Source: Sphingobacterium corticibacterium (lineage in GTDB: Bacteria; Bacteroidota; Bacteroidia; Sphingobacteriales; Sphingobacteriaceae). Taken from it: a stretch of DNA of 64,000 bases. The stretch spans positions 62,001 through 126,000 of the forward strand of contig NZ_SGIT01000002.1 in NCBI RefSeq assembly GCF_004208525.1, in the 5' to 3' direction. Shown piece by piece: positions 1 to 7,962 of the stretch (its first letter is position 1; every line of letters begins with the position of its first letter). A program made the translations under genes and the position numbers. A model generated the notes under the pieces. The model was given only the letters and a program-made list of their open reading frames with translations. It did not search any database and was not told where the DNA came from.

Positions 1-923
1 TTGGCGAAGATCCGCTCGTAGATAATACATTAGACAATGAACATAAAGTTAGCATCAAAGCAACTATCGGCGGTGCACGTACCAATTCCAAGCAAGTTGA
101 TATTGTTGTTGCCGTAGACGAAAGCCTTCTGGAAAACCTCTATTTTCCTGGCGGAACGACGGAGGTAAAACCTATGCCATCTTCGTACTATACACTCGCG
201 AGTGATAAAATCAGCATTCTACCGGGTGCTATTTTAGGCGGTGTGGAGGTTCAATTGACCGACGATTTTTTCCAAGATCCACTCGCAATTCAAAATCATT
301 ATGCAATCCCCTTGCTTATGAAAAACGTCAACGGAGCGGATTCCATCCTTCGCGGTCTGTCCACGTTATCATCCCCCAACCGCCATCTAGCGGTTGATTG
401 GAACGTTAGGCCAAAAGATTACGTATCATATGTTGTTAAGTTTGTGAATCAGTGGCATGGGAATTATCTAAGAAGAGGTGTCGATGCCATGACCGGAGAT
501 GTGACTAGGAATGTCTCTCGCCGTACGGAATATATAGAAAAAAATGAAGTGAACTTACTCACCACCAAATCACTCCAAACACTGGAATTCCCCGTTGAGT
601 TCCGCGATGCAGATGCAGGTAACATCTTCCGCTGTACATTATTACTCACGTTTGATCAAGAAGGCAAGTGTACTATTACAACAAATTCTTCTGGCTACAC
701 AGCTACAGGGACAGGTTCATTTGTTAAAAGAGGTGACAAAAACAGTTGGGGTAATCAGGATCGTGATGCGCTGTATTTAGATTATCAAGTGAACTATAGT
801 AATATTATTGTAGGATCGGGTGCAAACAGCAAAACCATAAGTGGGCAAATAGTGACGAAGGACACGTTAGTTATGCGTGACCGTGCAGTCATTGCAGAAT
901 ATTTCACACCGGTTGTTAAGTAA
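1..923 (+). CDS. DUF1735-type surface glycan-binding protein, 3' part
   Basis: The reading frame is open from the left edge (first full codon at base 3) to the stop at 921-923, so the N-terminus lies outside the window. The early part reads IGGARTNSKQVDIVVAVDES, which looks like the DUF1735/BT_3987 immunoglobulin-like domain of Bacteroidota PUL lipoproteins. A beta-rich C-terminal domain of about 200 residues follows. The next gene begins 17 bases downstream on the same strand and is a GH10-fold lipoprotein, so this is probably one of the accessory glycan-binding proteins encoded after SusC/SusD in a xylan locus. No catalytic motif is visible. The binding role is inferred from family and position. 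The internal ATG at 174 is not the start, because the frame and the domain both continue upstream of it. Confidence 0.72.
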   Translation, partial: GEDPLVDNTLDNEHKVSIKATIGGARTNSKQVDIVVAVDESLLENLYFPGGTTEVKPMPSSYYTLASDKISILPGAILGGVEVQLTDDFFQDPLAIQNHYAIPLLMKNVNGADSILRGLSTLSSPNRHLAVDWNVRPKDYVSYVVKFVNQWHGNYLRRGVDAMTGDVTRNVSRRTEYIEKNEVNLLTTKSLQTLEFPVEFRDADAGNIFRCTLLLTFDQEGKCTITTNSSGYTATGTGSFVKRGDKNSWGNQDRDALYLDYQVNYSNIIVGSGANSKTISGQIVTKDTLVMRDRAVIAEYFTPVVK

Positions 924-940
924 ATTTTTAATCGACTATT

Positions 941-2662
941 ATGAACACGATAAGTAAAAAATTATATAGGTGGGTTCTCGTGTGCTTTTCGACAGCTACT
1001 TTATTCCAGGGTTGTGCCAAGTTTGAGACACGGGAGTTCTATGCAGATAAACCGCAAAGTATCATAGACCAAGAAACATTAGATGCTTATAAGGAACTTA
1101 AAAACTATGTTCAAGCTACGGGGCAGCCTGATTTTAAACTGGCTACCGAACTCAGCTACACGGATCTTGTTAGTAACAGTGTGCTGTATAGACTGGCTCA
1201 ACAGCACTTTGACCAGATTAGTTTAACAAATGGTTTGCGTCACTTGGATGCTGTCCAAGACGACGGGTCGATCAGAATCCCTGATTTTACATCGGCAATG
1301 GAAGCGCAGGCATCGACGGGGCTTTCCACACACGTGGGCCACCTGCTATGGCACGAAAACCAGGGTGCAGATTATCTGCAGAGCCTAATTGCAGACATCA
1401 TTATACCTGGCGAATCTGGAAAAGACATCGTTGTCGATTTCGAAAATGACGAACTTGGTAAATCCTACCCGATGATTGTCGGTGGAGACCTGAGTGCGAA
1501 TCGAGTTGTAACAGATCCGGATGGCAAAAGTGGGAATGCGTTAAATATTAAAGGTCAGCAAACCTTTCCGCAGTTCCAGATTACTCTGCCCGAAGGACGC
1601 AAATTAGGGGATTACCTAAATGTAATGATTGATTTCAAAGGGGAAGGATGCTGTGGTTTATATGGTGCGGGAATGCGTCTTGCGATCAGTGCCAACACTG
1701 GCAATGTAACATTCGCTAGTTTTGGCGGTCCTTCATCTTTCGGCGTGCCTGGCGGCCAATGGGGCCGAGGACTGATTGAACTACCAATTTCCTCACTCAA
1801 CCTCACCCCCGCTCAAAAAGAATGGACAGAATTTGTACTGACGGTGGGATCTGCAACGGGCTCGGGCGACTATCTTATAGATAATATCACGATGAGTTGG
1901 GAAATAGTAGGCGAAACGATTATCAAAACGCCAGCTGAGAAAAAAGAAATCATTTCGGGCGAAATGGAAAAATGGATCAAAGCTATCGGAGAAGATGGTA
2001 AAGAAACCGTGAAATCATGGAGTGTCGTTTACCAACCCATGGATGAGGATACACCTTCGGAACTGCGAAATGGTACAGGAATTAATCCCGATGATTTACC
2101 TACAAATACTTTTTACTGGCAAGATTATCTGGGTAAAGATTACGCCAGCATCGCCATTGGTATGATCAAAGCATATGCAAGCACAAATGATCAAATCTTC
2201 TTTACCGAAACGGGCCTATTAGACAATCCGGCTAAGATTCAGGGTCTGGCAGATTTCATTGCTTATACCGATGGTAAAGGAACGACAGTAGATGGTATCG
2301 CGACAGAGCTATCCTTGAATGTAGGAGATAACAAAGAAAAAGTGGAATCCACTTTGCAACAGTTAGCTGAGACAAAAAAATTAATCAAAATATCTTTTGA
2401 TATCGGTACCGGGACAACGACCAATCAGGCAACAACCGCTTTGTATAAACAACAGATGGACATGTATAAATGGTTTATAGAAAGTTACTTTAATATAATA
2501 CCTTCAAACCAAAGAGCGGGCATTACTTTCCGCAGTCCAGCAGATCAACCCTCAACATCCGCATGGCGCCCGAACCAACCGGTGGGTATCTGGACAAATA
2601 GCGGAGGTTACCAACGTAAAGCTGCATATGTGGGAGTGGTTGAGGCTTTGCAGAGTCAATAG
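941..2662 (+). CDS. GH10-fold lipoprotein with inserted CBM-like domain, both catalytic Glu lost
   Basis: The 573-residue product has a lipoprotein signal with the lipobox Cys in FQGCAK. GH10 landmarks appear in order: GHLLWHENQ (canonical GHTLVWHSQ), WSVVYQPMDED (canonical WDVVNEAMDD), IKISFDIG (canonical VTELDI) and a C-terminal GITFRSPADQPS/SAWRPNQP block. A beta-rich, CBM-like domain is inserted at about residues 155-320, right after the WHENQ block, as in Bacteroides PUL GH10 enzymes. The acid/base Glu is Gln365 and the nucleophile Glu position is Ser485, so hydrolysis by the normal GH10 mechanism is not expected. A surface xylan-binding role is the likeliest reading. It is co-oriented with the preceding DUF1735 protein and may be its binding partner. 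A true GH10 with both Glu residues lies at 14534-15679. Confidence 0.8.
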   Translation: MNTISKKLYRWVLVCFSTATLFQGCAKFETREFYADKPQSIIDQETLDAYKELKNYVQATGQPDFKLATELSYTDLVSNSVLYRLAQQHFDQISLTNGLRHLDAVQDDGSIRIPDFTSAMEAQASTGLSTHVGHLLWHENQGADYLQSLIADIIIPGESGKDIVVDFENDELGKSYPMIVGGDLSANRVVTDPDGKSGNALNIKGQQTFPQFQITLPEGRKLGDYLNVMIDFKGEGCCGLYGAGMRLAISANTGNVTFASFGGPSSFGVPGGQWGRGLIELPISSLNLTPAQKEWTEFVLTVGSATGSGDYLIDNITMSWEIVGETIIKTPAEKKEIISGEMEKWIKAIGEDGKETVKSWSVVYQPMDEDTPSELRNGTGINPDDLPTNTFYWQDYLGKDYASIAIGMIKAYASTNDQIFFTETGLLDNPAKIQGLADFIAYTDGKGTTVDGIATELSLNVGDNKEKVESTLQQLAETKKLIKISFDIGTGTTTNQATTALYKQQMDMYKWFIESYFNIIPSNQRAGITFRSPADQPSTSAWRPNQPVGIWTNSGGYQRKAAYVGVVEALQSQ

Positions 2663-2689
2663 AAATATCTTAATTTAGCAATACATTTT

Positions 2690-2720
2690 AAGGGTTGTGT
2701 TTATTCTACACAACCCTTTT
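2690..2720 (+). terminator. Rho-independent terminator after the GH10-like gene
   Basis: A perfect 11-bp inverted repeat (2690-2700 with 2708-2718) has a 7-nt loop and is followed by TT. It begins 28 bases after the stop of the GH10-like gene and sits 15 bases before the esterase ATG. It may therefore separate the binding-protein transcript from the esterase or act as a partial terminator. Confidence 0.7.
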
Positions 2721-2734
2721 CTAAAACACAACTT

Positions 2735-3571
2735 ATGAATTTTAACATAAATATTTTCGTTAGTCTGTTCTTTTTTGTTTTTTTTCAACACATAGGCTAC
2801 GCGCAGGATAAAAACTTCCACGTATACCTATGTTTTGGTCAATCGAATATGGAAGGACACAGTGAGTTTGAACCTACAGATATCCTATCCAACGCTCGAT
2901 TCCAAGTTCTGTCAGCGGTGGATTGTCCCGATCTCGGCAGAGAAAAAGGTAAATGGTATCAGGCAACCCCTCCCCTCACACGGTGCAACACCGGACTCAC
3001 GCCTGCTGATTATTTTGGAAAAACGTTGATCGACAATCTGCCGGATAGCATTCAGGTAGGCATTATTAACGTATCGGTTGGTGGGTGTCACATCCAACTT
3101 TTTGATATAGATAGTACGGAGAGTTATGTAGATCGTGCTCCAGGCTGGATGAAAGGCATGCTTGCTCATTATGATAATAACCCTTATAAACGGTTGGTAG
3201 AAATGGCAAAAGCCGCACAAAAGACAGGTATTATCAAAGGTATATTGTTACACCAAGGAGAAAGCAATACAGGTGATCGCGACTGGCCTAACAAAGTAAA
3301 CAAAGTGTATCAAAATCTTTTAAATGACCTCGATCTTCAAGCATCGGAGACACCTTTGTTGGTCGGTGAGTTACTTTCCGCTGAACAGGGGGGGAAATGT
3401 GCTAGCATGAATGAAATTATTCAAGCGCTTCCGAAGACCATCCCAACAGCACATATTGTGTCGTCAGCAGGTTGCGAAGGTGTACCAGATGGACTGCATT
3501 TTAGCACCGAAGGTTATCGACAACTGGGGAAGAAATATACAGAGGTATTACTTTCCATTCCAAGAAATTAG
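2735..3571 (+). CDS. Carbohydrate esterase family 6 acetylxylan esterase
   Basis: The 278-residue secreted protein has a signal peptide ending near GYAQ. It has the SGNH/CE6 (DUF303) layout. The nucleophile Ser37 lies in CFGQSNMEG, the central block is HQGESN, and the Asp252/His255 pair is in DGLHFSTEGY. CE6 enzymes remove O-acetyl groups from xylan so that xylanases and glucuronidases can reach the backbone, which fits the surrounding xylan locus. Activity on another acetylated sugar, such as sialate, cannot be excluded because the superfamily is shared. Its length is normal for single-domain CE6 proteins. Confidence 0.82.
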   Translation: MNFNINIFVSLFFFVFFQHIGYAQDKNFHVYLCFGQSNMEGHSEFEPTDILSNARFQVLSAVDCPDLGREKGKWYQATPPLTRCNTGLTPADYFGKTLIDNLPDSIQVGIINVSVGGCHIQLFDIDSTESYVDRAPGWMKGMLAHYDNNPYKRLVEMAKAAQKTGIIKGILLHQGESNTGDRDWPNKVNKVYQNLLNDLDLQASETPLLVGELLSAEQGGKCASMNEIIQALPKTIPTAHIVSSAGCEGVPDGLHFSTEGYRQLGKKYTEVLLSIPRN

Positions 3572-3603
3572 AGAACACTGTCCGCCATTTCACCTATTAA
3601 CTT

Positions 3604-3640
3604 ACGAGTATTTACCATATCGTACCTGGTAAATACTCGT
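3604..3640. terminator. Hairpin between convergent esterase and GH146 genes
   Basis: A perfect 14-bp inverted repeat (3604-3617 with 3627-3640) has a 9-nt loop. It lies between the esterase stop on the plus strand and the GH127/146 stop on the minus strand. Neither side has a strong T-run, so it is probably a weak bidirectional terminator or a 3'-end stabilising hairpin. Confidence 0.5.
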
Positions 3641-3717
3641 TAAACGTCCTTAAAAACATGTTCGAGAGGCTAATTAGAATCCTCCAACCATGTGCGGAAA
3701 ATTACTAATTATGAAAA

Positions 3718-6090
3718 CTACTCCACCAACCTCACCCGGAACACGCGCCCTGCCCGATGTCCGGGTTTGGGAACAAACTTAACCGTAACAATATCTTTTC
3801 CTTGCAGCACATCATTTGGAATAGCATAATTGAGGTCAAAGAATTTACTTTGGTTCCATTTCCCGCCAAGTTTCTCCGTTGCGATCACTTGATCATCAAT
3901 CAAAACATCAAAATCCCTATTTCCGGATTCATATCCCCAATACGTGACCAGCAGAGAAAGATTTTTCTTCGCAGAAGTCTGTAGTTCGAACGAGAAATAA
4001 CCACCGTCTGCAGCCTCACGCCAAGATTGACCCTGATGATTTCCTTTACTAGATTTCAGTTCTTTAAACCGATGATCCACCTCCGGTTGTTGCTCACCAA
4101 GTTTTACGGCATCAACCGTGCGTTGATCGAGTACTAGTTTTAACCGTTCCTCCTCTTTCTTCTCCGCTTGCAACTTATTAAACTCCTCTCCTGTCATCGC
4201 CAACCAATACATCATGTACCGGCTATCGTGGATTTCATAAAACGGCTGCAAAGTAAGCTGACCAAAGCGCTTGTCTACAAATGCAGACGGCACTTGAAAA
4301 TGCAGCGGCTGATTAGCTATTGCACGTGTTTGGTTCAGACTGCCGATTAATGCTGCACGATCGCCAATAAGCGCTGGTGTATCAAACAAAGAAACTAATG
4401 ATCCGTGCGCTATATGTCCCCAGCGATGGTCATCGGCCACCAAGCCTGTTACATCGCCGTGATCTACTTTACTTCCCATCAAAATCGGACCGCGAAAGAT
4501 AGAAATATACTCGGGATTGTGTTTCAACTCCTCTACGCGAAGATCCATCGGCATATCGATTTTTAGTTGGTCTCCTTTTTTCCAGACTCTATCGACCACA
4601 ATATAAGATCCCGGTTGAAACGACTTCGCATAGTCCTTTCCACCAACAGTAACTTTCATTTTTCCTGCCGGCACCCAACTCGGATAGCGAATCAGCATCT
4701 TAATCCGATTTGATTTTACATCTTGTATGGTGATTGTACTGTTGCCTGACGCTGGAAAATCCGTGTATTGAGTCAAACGTATTCCTTTTTCTTTCCAGTT
4801 TAATTCCGAAGCAACAAATAAGTTAACATATAGGGCATCTCCATCTTGTGTATAGATCATTTCGCCATATTTCCCATGGTTCTCCATCCCGGTACCCACG
4901 CAACACCACATCGCGCTATTGACCTTTGAATAAACCCGATAATGTGCCGGACGTGCGGACGTAAAATAGACGTATCCTCCGTGATCGGGATGCTGGGTAG
5001 ACAAGATGTGGTTGTAAAGGGCGCGCTCATAGAAGTCCATATACTTCGCGTCGGGTTTCATACGAAACAATCCGCCTGCCAGCTTCAACATATTATTCGT
5101 ATTGCAAGATTCAGGACCTTCCCTTTCTTCCATATAGTTCAGAAAATCCTGTTCCGAAGGAAAATGTTCACGACGGCTATTGCCCCCTAGTGCCAAGGAC
5201 CGATTTTGTGATACAGTTTCCCAAAAGAAATCAGCCGCAACCATATAATCCTGTTCATGGGTTAATTCTGCCACACGTTGGTATCCTACCGCCTTAGGCA
5301 CCTGCGTGTTGGCATGCATATTATCCAAGTTATCGACCCGATGTGATACCGAATCAAAAATCTGCTTGTGGGAAAAACGTTTCGCTGTAATCAGATAACG
5401 CGCATCGCCGGTGATTTGATAAGCGTCGGCATAGACTTCATTCATACCACCAAACTCATTGGCCAGCATCGACTCCATTTGTTCATCGCTTAATCCAGCT
5501 ACCATATCGGTTCCCCAATCACTTAACTTGATAAACATCGCTTTGGCTTCTTCATTATGGCCGTACAACCAAGCGTCACGTAATCCAGCATAGGTTTTAT
5601 GCAGGTTATACCAAGGCACCCAATATTTCCAGACCTCACCCACATTTCCTTTCTTAACCTCTTTCCACAGGTTTTCGCCATTAGGCACGCCACCCAAGTA
5701 ACCATCGCCGTTCTTCTCCTGACAACGTTTCAACTCTGCTAACATATAGTCCATACGCTCTTTACATCGCTCGTCCCCGGTTGAGGCGTAATGAATAGCT
5801 AACGCGGAAAGGTAATGCCCACCAACGTGGCCGTCTAAATCTATCCAGTTCGAAAAACTCGGTGCTTTAGGTTCCAATCCGGCTTCTTTTAGAAAGGGAG
5901 CCAACAGCCGATCTACATCATAGGCTAACAATGTTTCTACATTGAGGTTTTGCGCATGTAAAAAAGGACTCTCTAATAATTTGACATCCCCCAGTCCGAA
6001 GGTGTGCTGGTACAATTTTTCTTGGGCCATCGTAGCGGTGCTTAAACCTAAGGTCACCATTAGAACTTTGATTGCTTTATTTCTTATCAT
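3718..6090 (-). CDS. GH127/GH146-family beta-L-arabinofuranosidase
   Basis: The 790-residue protein has a signal peptide ending near ATMAQ. The catalytic module resembles DUF1680, as in bifidobacterial HypBA1. By alignment to that family I assign zinc ligands Glu327 and Cys329 (PESCNTNN) and the pair Cys396/Cys397 (MWCCVGTG), one of which is the nucleophile, with Glu308 (RREHF) the probable acid/base. The length and the extra C-terminal beta domains fit GH146 better than the shorter GH127 enzymes. Family members release L-arabinofuranose from arabinan or arabinoxylan side chains. It is the last gene of the minus-strand xylan run, 77 bases after GH43, with a hairpin between them. The exact linkage cleaved cannot be read from sequence. 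Confidence 0.85.
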   Translation of the reverse strand: MIRNKAIKVLMVTLGLSTATMAQEKLYQHTFGLGDVKLLESPFLHAQNLNVETLLAYDVDRLLAPFLKEAGLEPKAPSFSNWIDLDGHVGGHYLSALAIHYASTGDERCKERMDYMLAELKRCQEKNGDGYLGGVPNGENLWKEVKKGNVGEVWKYWVPWYNLHKTYAGLRDAWLYGHNEEAKAMFIKLSDWGTDMVAGLSDEQMESMLANEFGGMNEVYADAYQITGDARYLITAKRFSHKQIFDSVSHRVDNLDNMHANTQVPKAVGYQRVAELTHEQDYMVAADFFWETVSQNRSLALGGNSRREHFPSEQDFLNYMEEREGPESCNTNNMLKLAGGLFRMKPDAKYMDFYERALYNHILSTQHPDHGGYVYFTSARPAHYRVYSKVNSAMWCCVGTGMENHGKYGEMIYTQDGDALYVNLFVASELNWKEKGIRLTQYTDFPASGNSTITIQDVKSNRIKMLIRYPSWVPAGKMKVTVGGKDYAKSFQPGSYIVVDRVWKKGDQLKIDMPMDLRVEELKHNPEYISIFRGPILMGSKVDHGDVTGLVADDHRWGHIAHGSLVSLFDTPALIGDRAALIGSLNQTRAIANQPLHFQVPSAFVDKRFGQLTLQPFYEIHDSRYMMYWLAMTGEEFNKLQAEKKEEERLKLVLDQRTVDAVKLGEQQPEVDHRFKELKSSKGNHQGQSWREAADGGYFSFELQTSAKKNLSLLVTYWGYESGNRDFDVLIDDQVIATEKLGGKWNQSKFFDLNYAIPNDVLQGKDIVTVKFVPKPGHRAGRVFRVRLVE

Positions 6091-6111
6091 TATATTTTAA
6101 GGTTTAATTAT

Positions 6112-6144
6112 AAACGGTGCCCCGCGGACCTGGGGCAACCGTTT
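6112..6144 (-). terminator. Intergenic hairpin between GH43 and GH146 genes
   Basis: A 12-bp stem with one bulged A (6112-6123 with 6132-6144) encloses an 8-nt GC-rich loop. It is followed on the minus strand by TTTATAATT. It sits in the widest gap between the enzyme genes of the run. It could be a partial terminator or a processing and stability element that lowers expression of the last gene. Confidence 0.5.
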
Positions 6145-6167
6145 ACGCAACAAAACTAAGCTAAAAA

Positions 6168-7931
6168 CTAATCTATTTTAATATCGTTCGCGGAAGTGGC
6201 ATACAAACCAATCATCGCTCCGGTAAATCCCCCTGCCACATCGGTAGAGAGAATATCGCCTGATACCGTCCCGCCAACGTTTTCAAAATCCCCCCTACCT
6301 ATATCGTAAGAGAATCGATAATCGTCTCCGTTGGCATCAACCTTTAACTTTAACTTATGCACTTGGTCGACCTTCGCGTTTGCAACAAGTTTTGAGTGGC
6401 CTTTTTCAGTCCGCTCCAAAACTACGTAATAATCATCTCCCGACTTGGTTAAGCCGAACACATAGTTAAATTGTTCACTCTGCAAACAGGTGATTCCTGC
6501 CAAATCGCTTTCTCCTTGCGGTACATAGTCCATTTCTACTTCGGCGGAGAATATCTGGTGCTGTTGACGATAAAACAAAGCGGAAATCGGCTGCTGTTTT
6601 TTAATGTTGACTTCAAACGGTTTAATGATAATCCCGTCCTTAATCTCCCGTACGAAATTCTCCCGGGGCCCTCGCAAGGCTACCCAACGATCATCCAAAC
6701 GCCTTTCTTTGAAAGAATCGGCAAATGTAAAATTGCCATTAGGGAATAAACCTGCTGTATTCATTTTATTTTTTGCGCCAGTAGGCATCTTAACGGAGGG
6801 TTTCAATGGCTCCATCCCCCCTTCGAATACAGGCCATTCGCCTGACCAATCAACCGGTAAAATAAACGTCTCACGCCCCGTATTGACACGATTCTTTTCA
6901 TTCGGGCGGATTGCAAGAAATACGCCATACCACTCTCCACTCGGCGTTTCCACCAGATCAGCATGTCCTGCCCATTCGACTGGATTAGCGCGACGCTTAT
7001 CCAGATGTCTTTGGGATAAAATAGGGTTTTTCGATGAAGGCTTATATGGACCACGCGGACTATCGCACACAAAAATAACTTCACTGTGGTTACCACCAGT
7101 TCCGCCTTCTGCACACATCAAATAATATTGATTATTTCTTTTATAAATGTGTGGCGCTTCGATCCAGATTGGCTTTTGCGTAATATCAACGCCGCCGTCA
7201 ACGATAATTTTGTCCGTACCGGCGATGACTTGATCTTTTTCGATATCGTAATCCCATACTTTGATGACGCGATGCCCTTTATACCGTTCCTTACCCTCAT
7301 CGGGTGCATCATTATGCACTACATAAGCCTTACCATCATCGTCAAAAAACAGTGCTGGATCAATACCATCGAAATCGAGCTTGATCGGATCAGACCAATT
7401 CCCTTGAAGCGGATCTTTCGTTTTCACGACCATATTTCCTATACCGGACGCAATTTGCGTGGTAATCATGTAAAAAGTATCATTATGCGGATTATACATA
7501 ATATCCGGTGCGTATATTCCGGCACTTATACCGGCAGTTTCGACTTTCAATTGCGATTCTCTGTTCAAAACATGTCCAATCTGCTTCCAATTCACCAAAT
7601 CTTTGGAATGAAAGATGGGCACTCCCGGAAACATCACAAAAGATGACGCCACCAGATAATAATCATCCCCTTTCCGCGTAATACTTGGATCAGGGTAACA
7701 GCCCTGTAGTATCGGACTGTAAAAAAAATCCTCCTCTAAAGGATTATCTTCATAAATCTTATCCTTCCCGGTGTAGGTAAAGTTTTGGAACAATGGTTCA
7801 TGACTACCTTCTCTAACATCCGTTTCTTCTGTGTCCGTATTTGTTGAGTTGCACGAAACGAATAGAGTGGTCAGCAATAAGCATGACAAGATGCGCGCCC
7901 GACCGTTCAATATTCTTCGTTTTGATTGCAT
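6168..7931 (-). CDS. GH43 beta-xylosidase/alpha-L-arabinofuranosidase lipoprotein
   Basis: The 587-residue protein has a lipoprotein signal (TTLFVSC). The five-bladed GH43 catalytic domain shows the three acidic residues in GCYPDPSITR (base), GIDPALFFDDDG (pKa modulator) and WIEAPHIYKR (acid). The C-terminal ~200 residues form the beta-sandwich typical of long GH43 enzymes. The layout matches GH43 enzymes that remove xylose or arabinofuranose from arabinoxylan oligosaccharides. The subfamily, perhaps GH43_12, is a guess. The gene follows GH97 by 31 bases within the minus-strand enzyme run. Confidence 0.85.
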   Translation of the reverse strand: MQSKRRILNGRARILSCLLLTTLFVSCNSTNTDTEETDVREGSHEPLFQNFTYTGKDKIYEDNPLEEDFFYSPILQGCYPDPSITRKGDDYYLVASSFVMFPGVPIFHSKDLVNWKQIGHVLNRESQLKVETAGISAGIYAPDIMYNPHNDTFYMITTQIASGIGNMVVKTKDPLQGNWSDPIKLDFDGIDPALFFDDDGKAYVVHNDAPDEGKERYKGHRVIKVWDYDIEKDQVIAGTDKIIVDGGVDITQKPIWIEAPHIYKRNNQYYLMCAEGGTGGNHSEVIFVCDSPRGPYKPSSKNPILSQRHLDKRRANPVEWAGHADLVETPSGEWYGVFLAIRPNEKNRVNTGRETFILPVDWSGEWPVFEGGMEPLKPSVKMPTGAKNKMNTAGLFPNGNFTFADSFKERRLDDRWVALRGPRENFVREIKDGIIIKPFEVNIKKQQPISALFYRQQHQIFSAEVEMDYVPQGESDLAGITCLQSEQFNYVFGLTKSGDDYYVVLERTEKGHSKLVANAKVDQVHKLKLKVDANGDDYRFSYDIGRGDFENVGGTVSGDILSTDVAGGFTGAMIGLYATSANDIKID

Positions 7932-7962
7932 AATTTTCCTCCTATTGATGATTTATACCTAC

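Noticed and set aside
2690..2720. Inverted repeat considered as a mobile element end
   Set aside because: Its position after a stop and its loop and T-run fit a terminator; no partner repeat or transposase is seen.
6604..7646. Plus-strand frames of 173 and 186 codons opposite the GH43 gene
   Set aside because: The GH43 reading has full motifs and a signal peptide; the opposite frames show no recognisable protein features.
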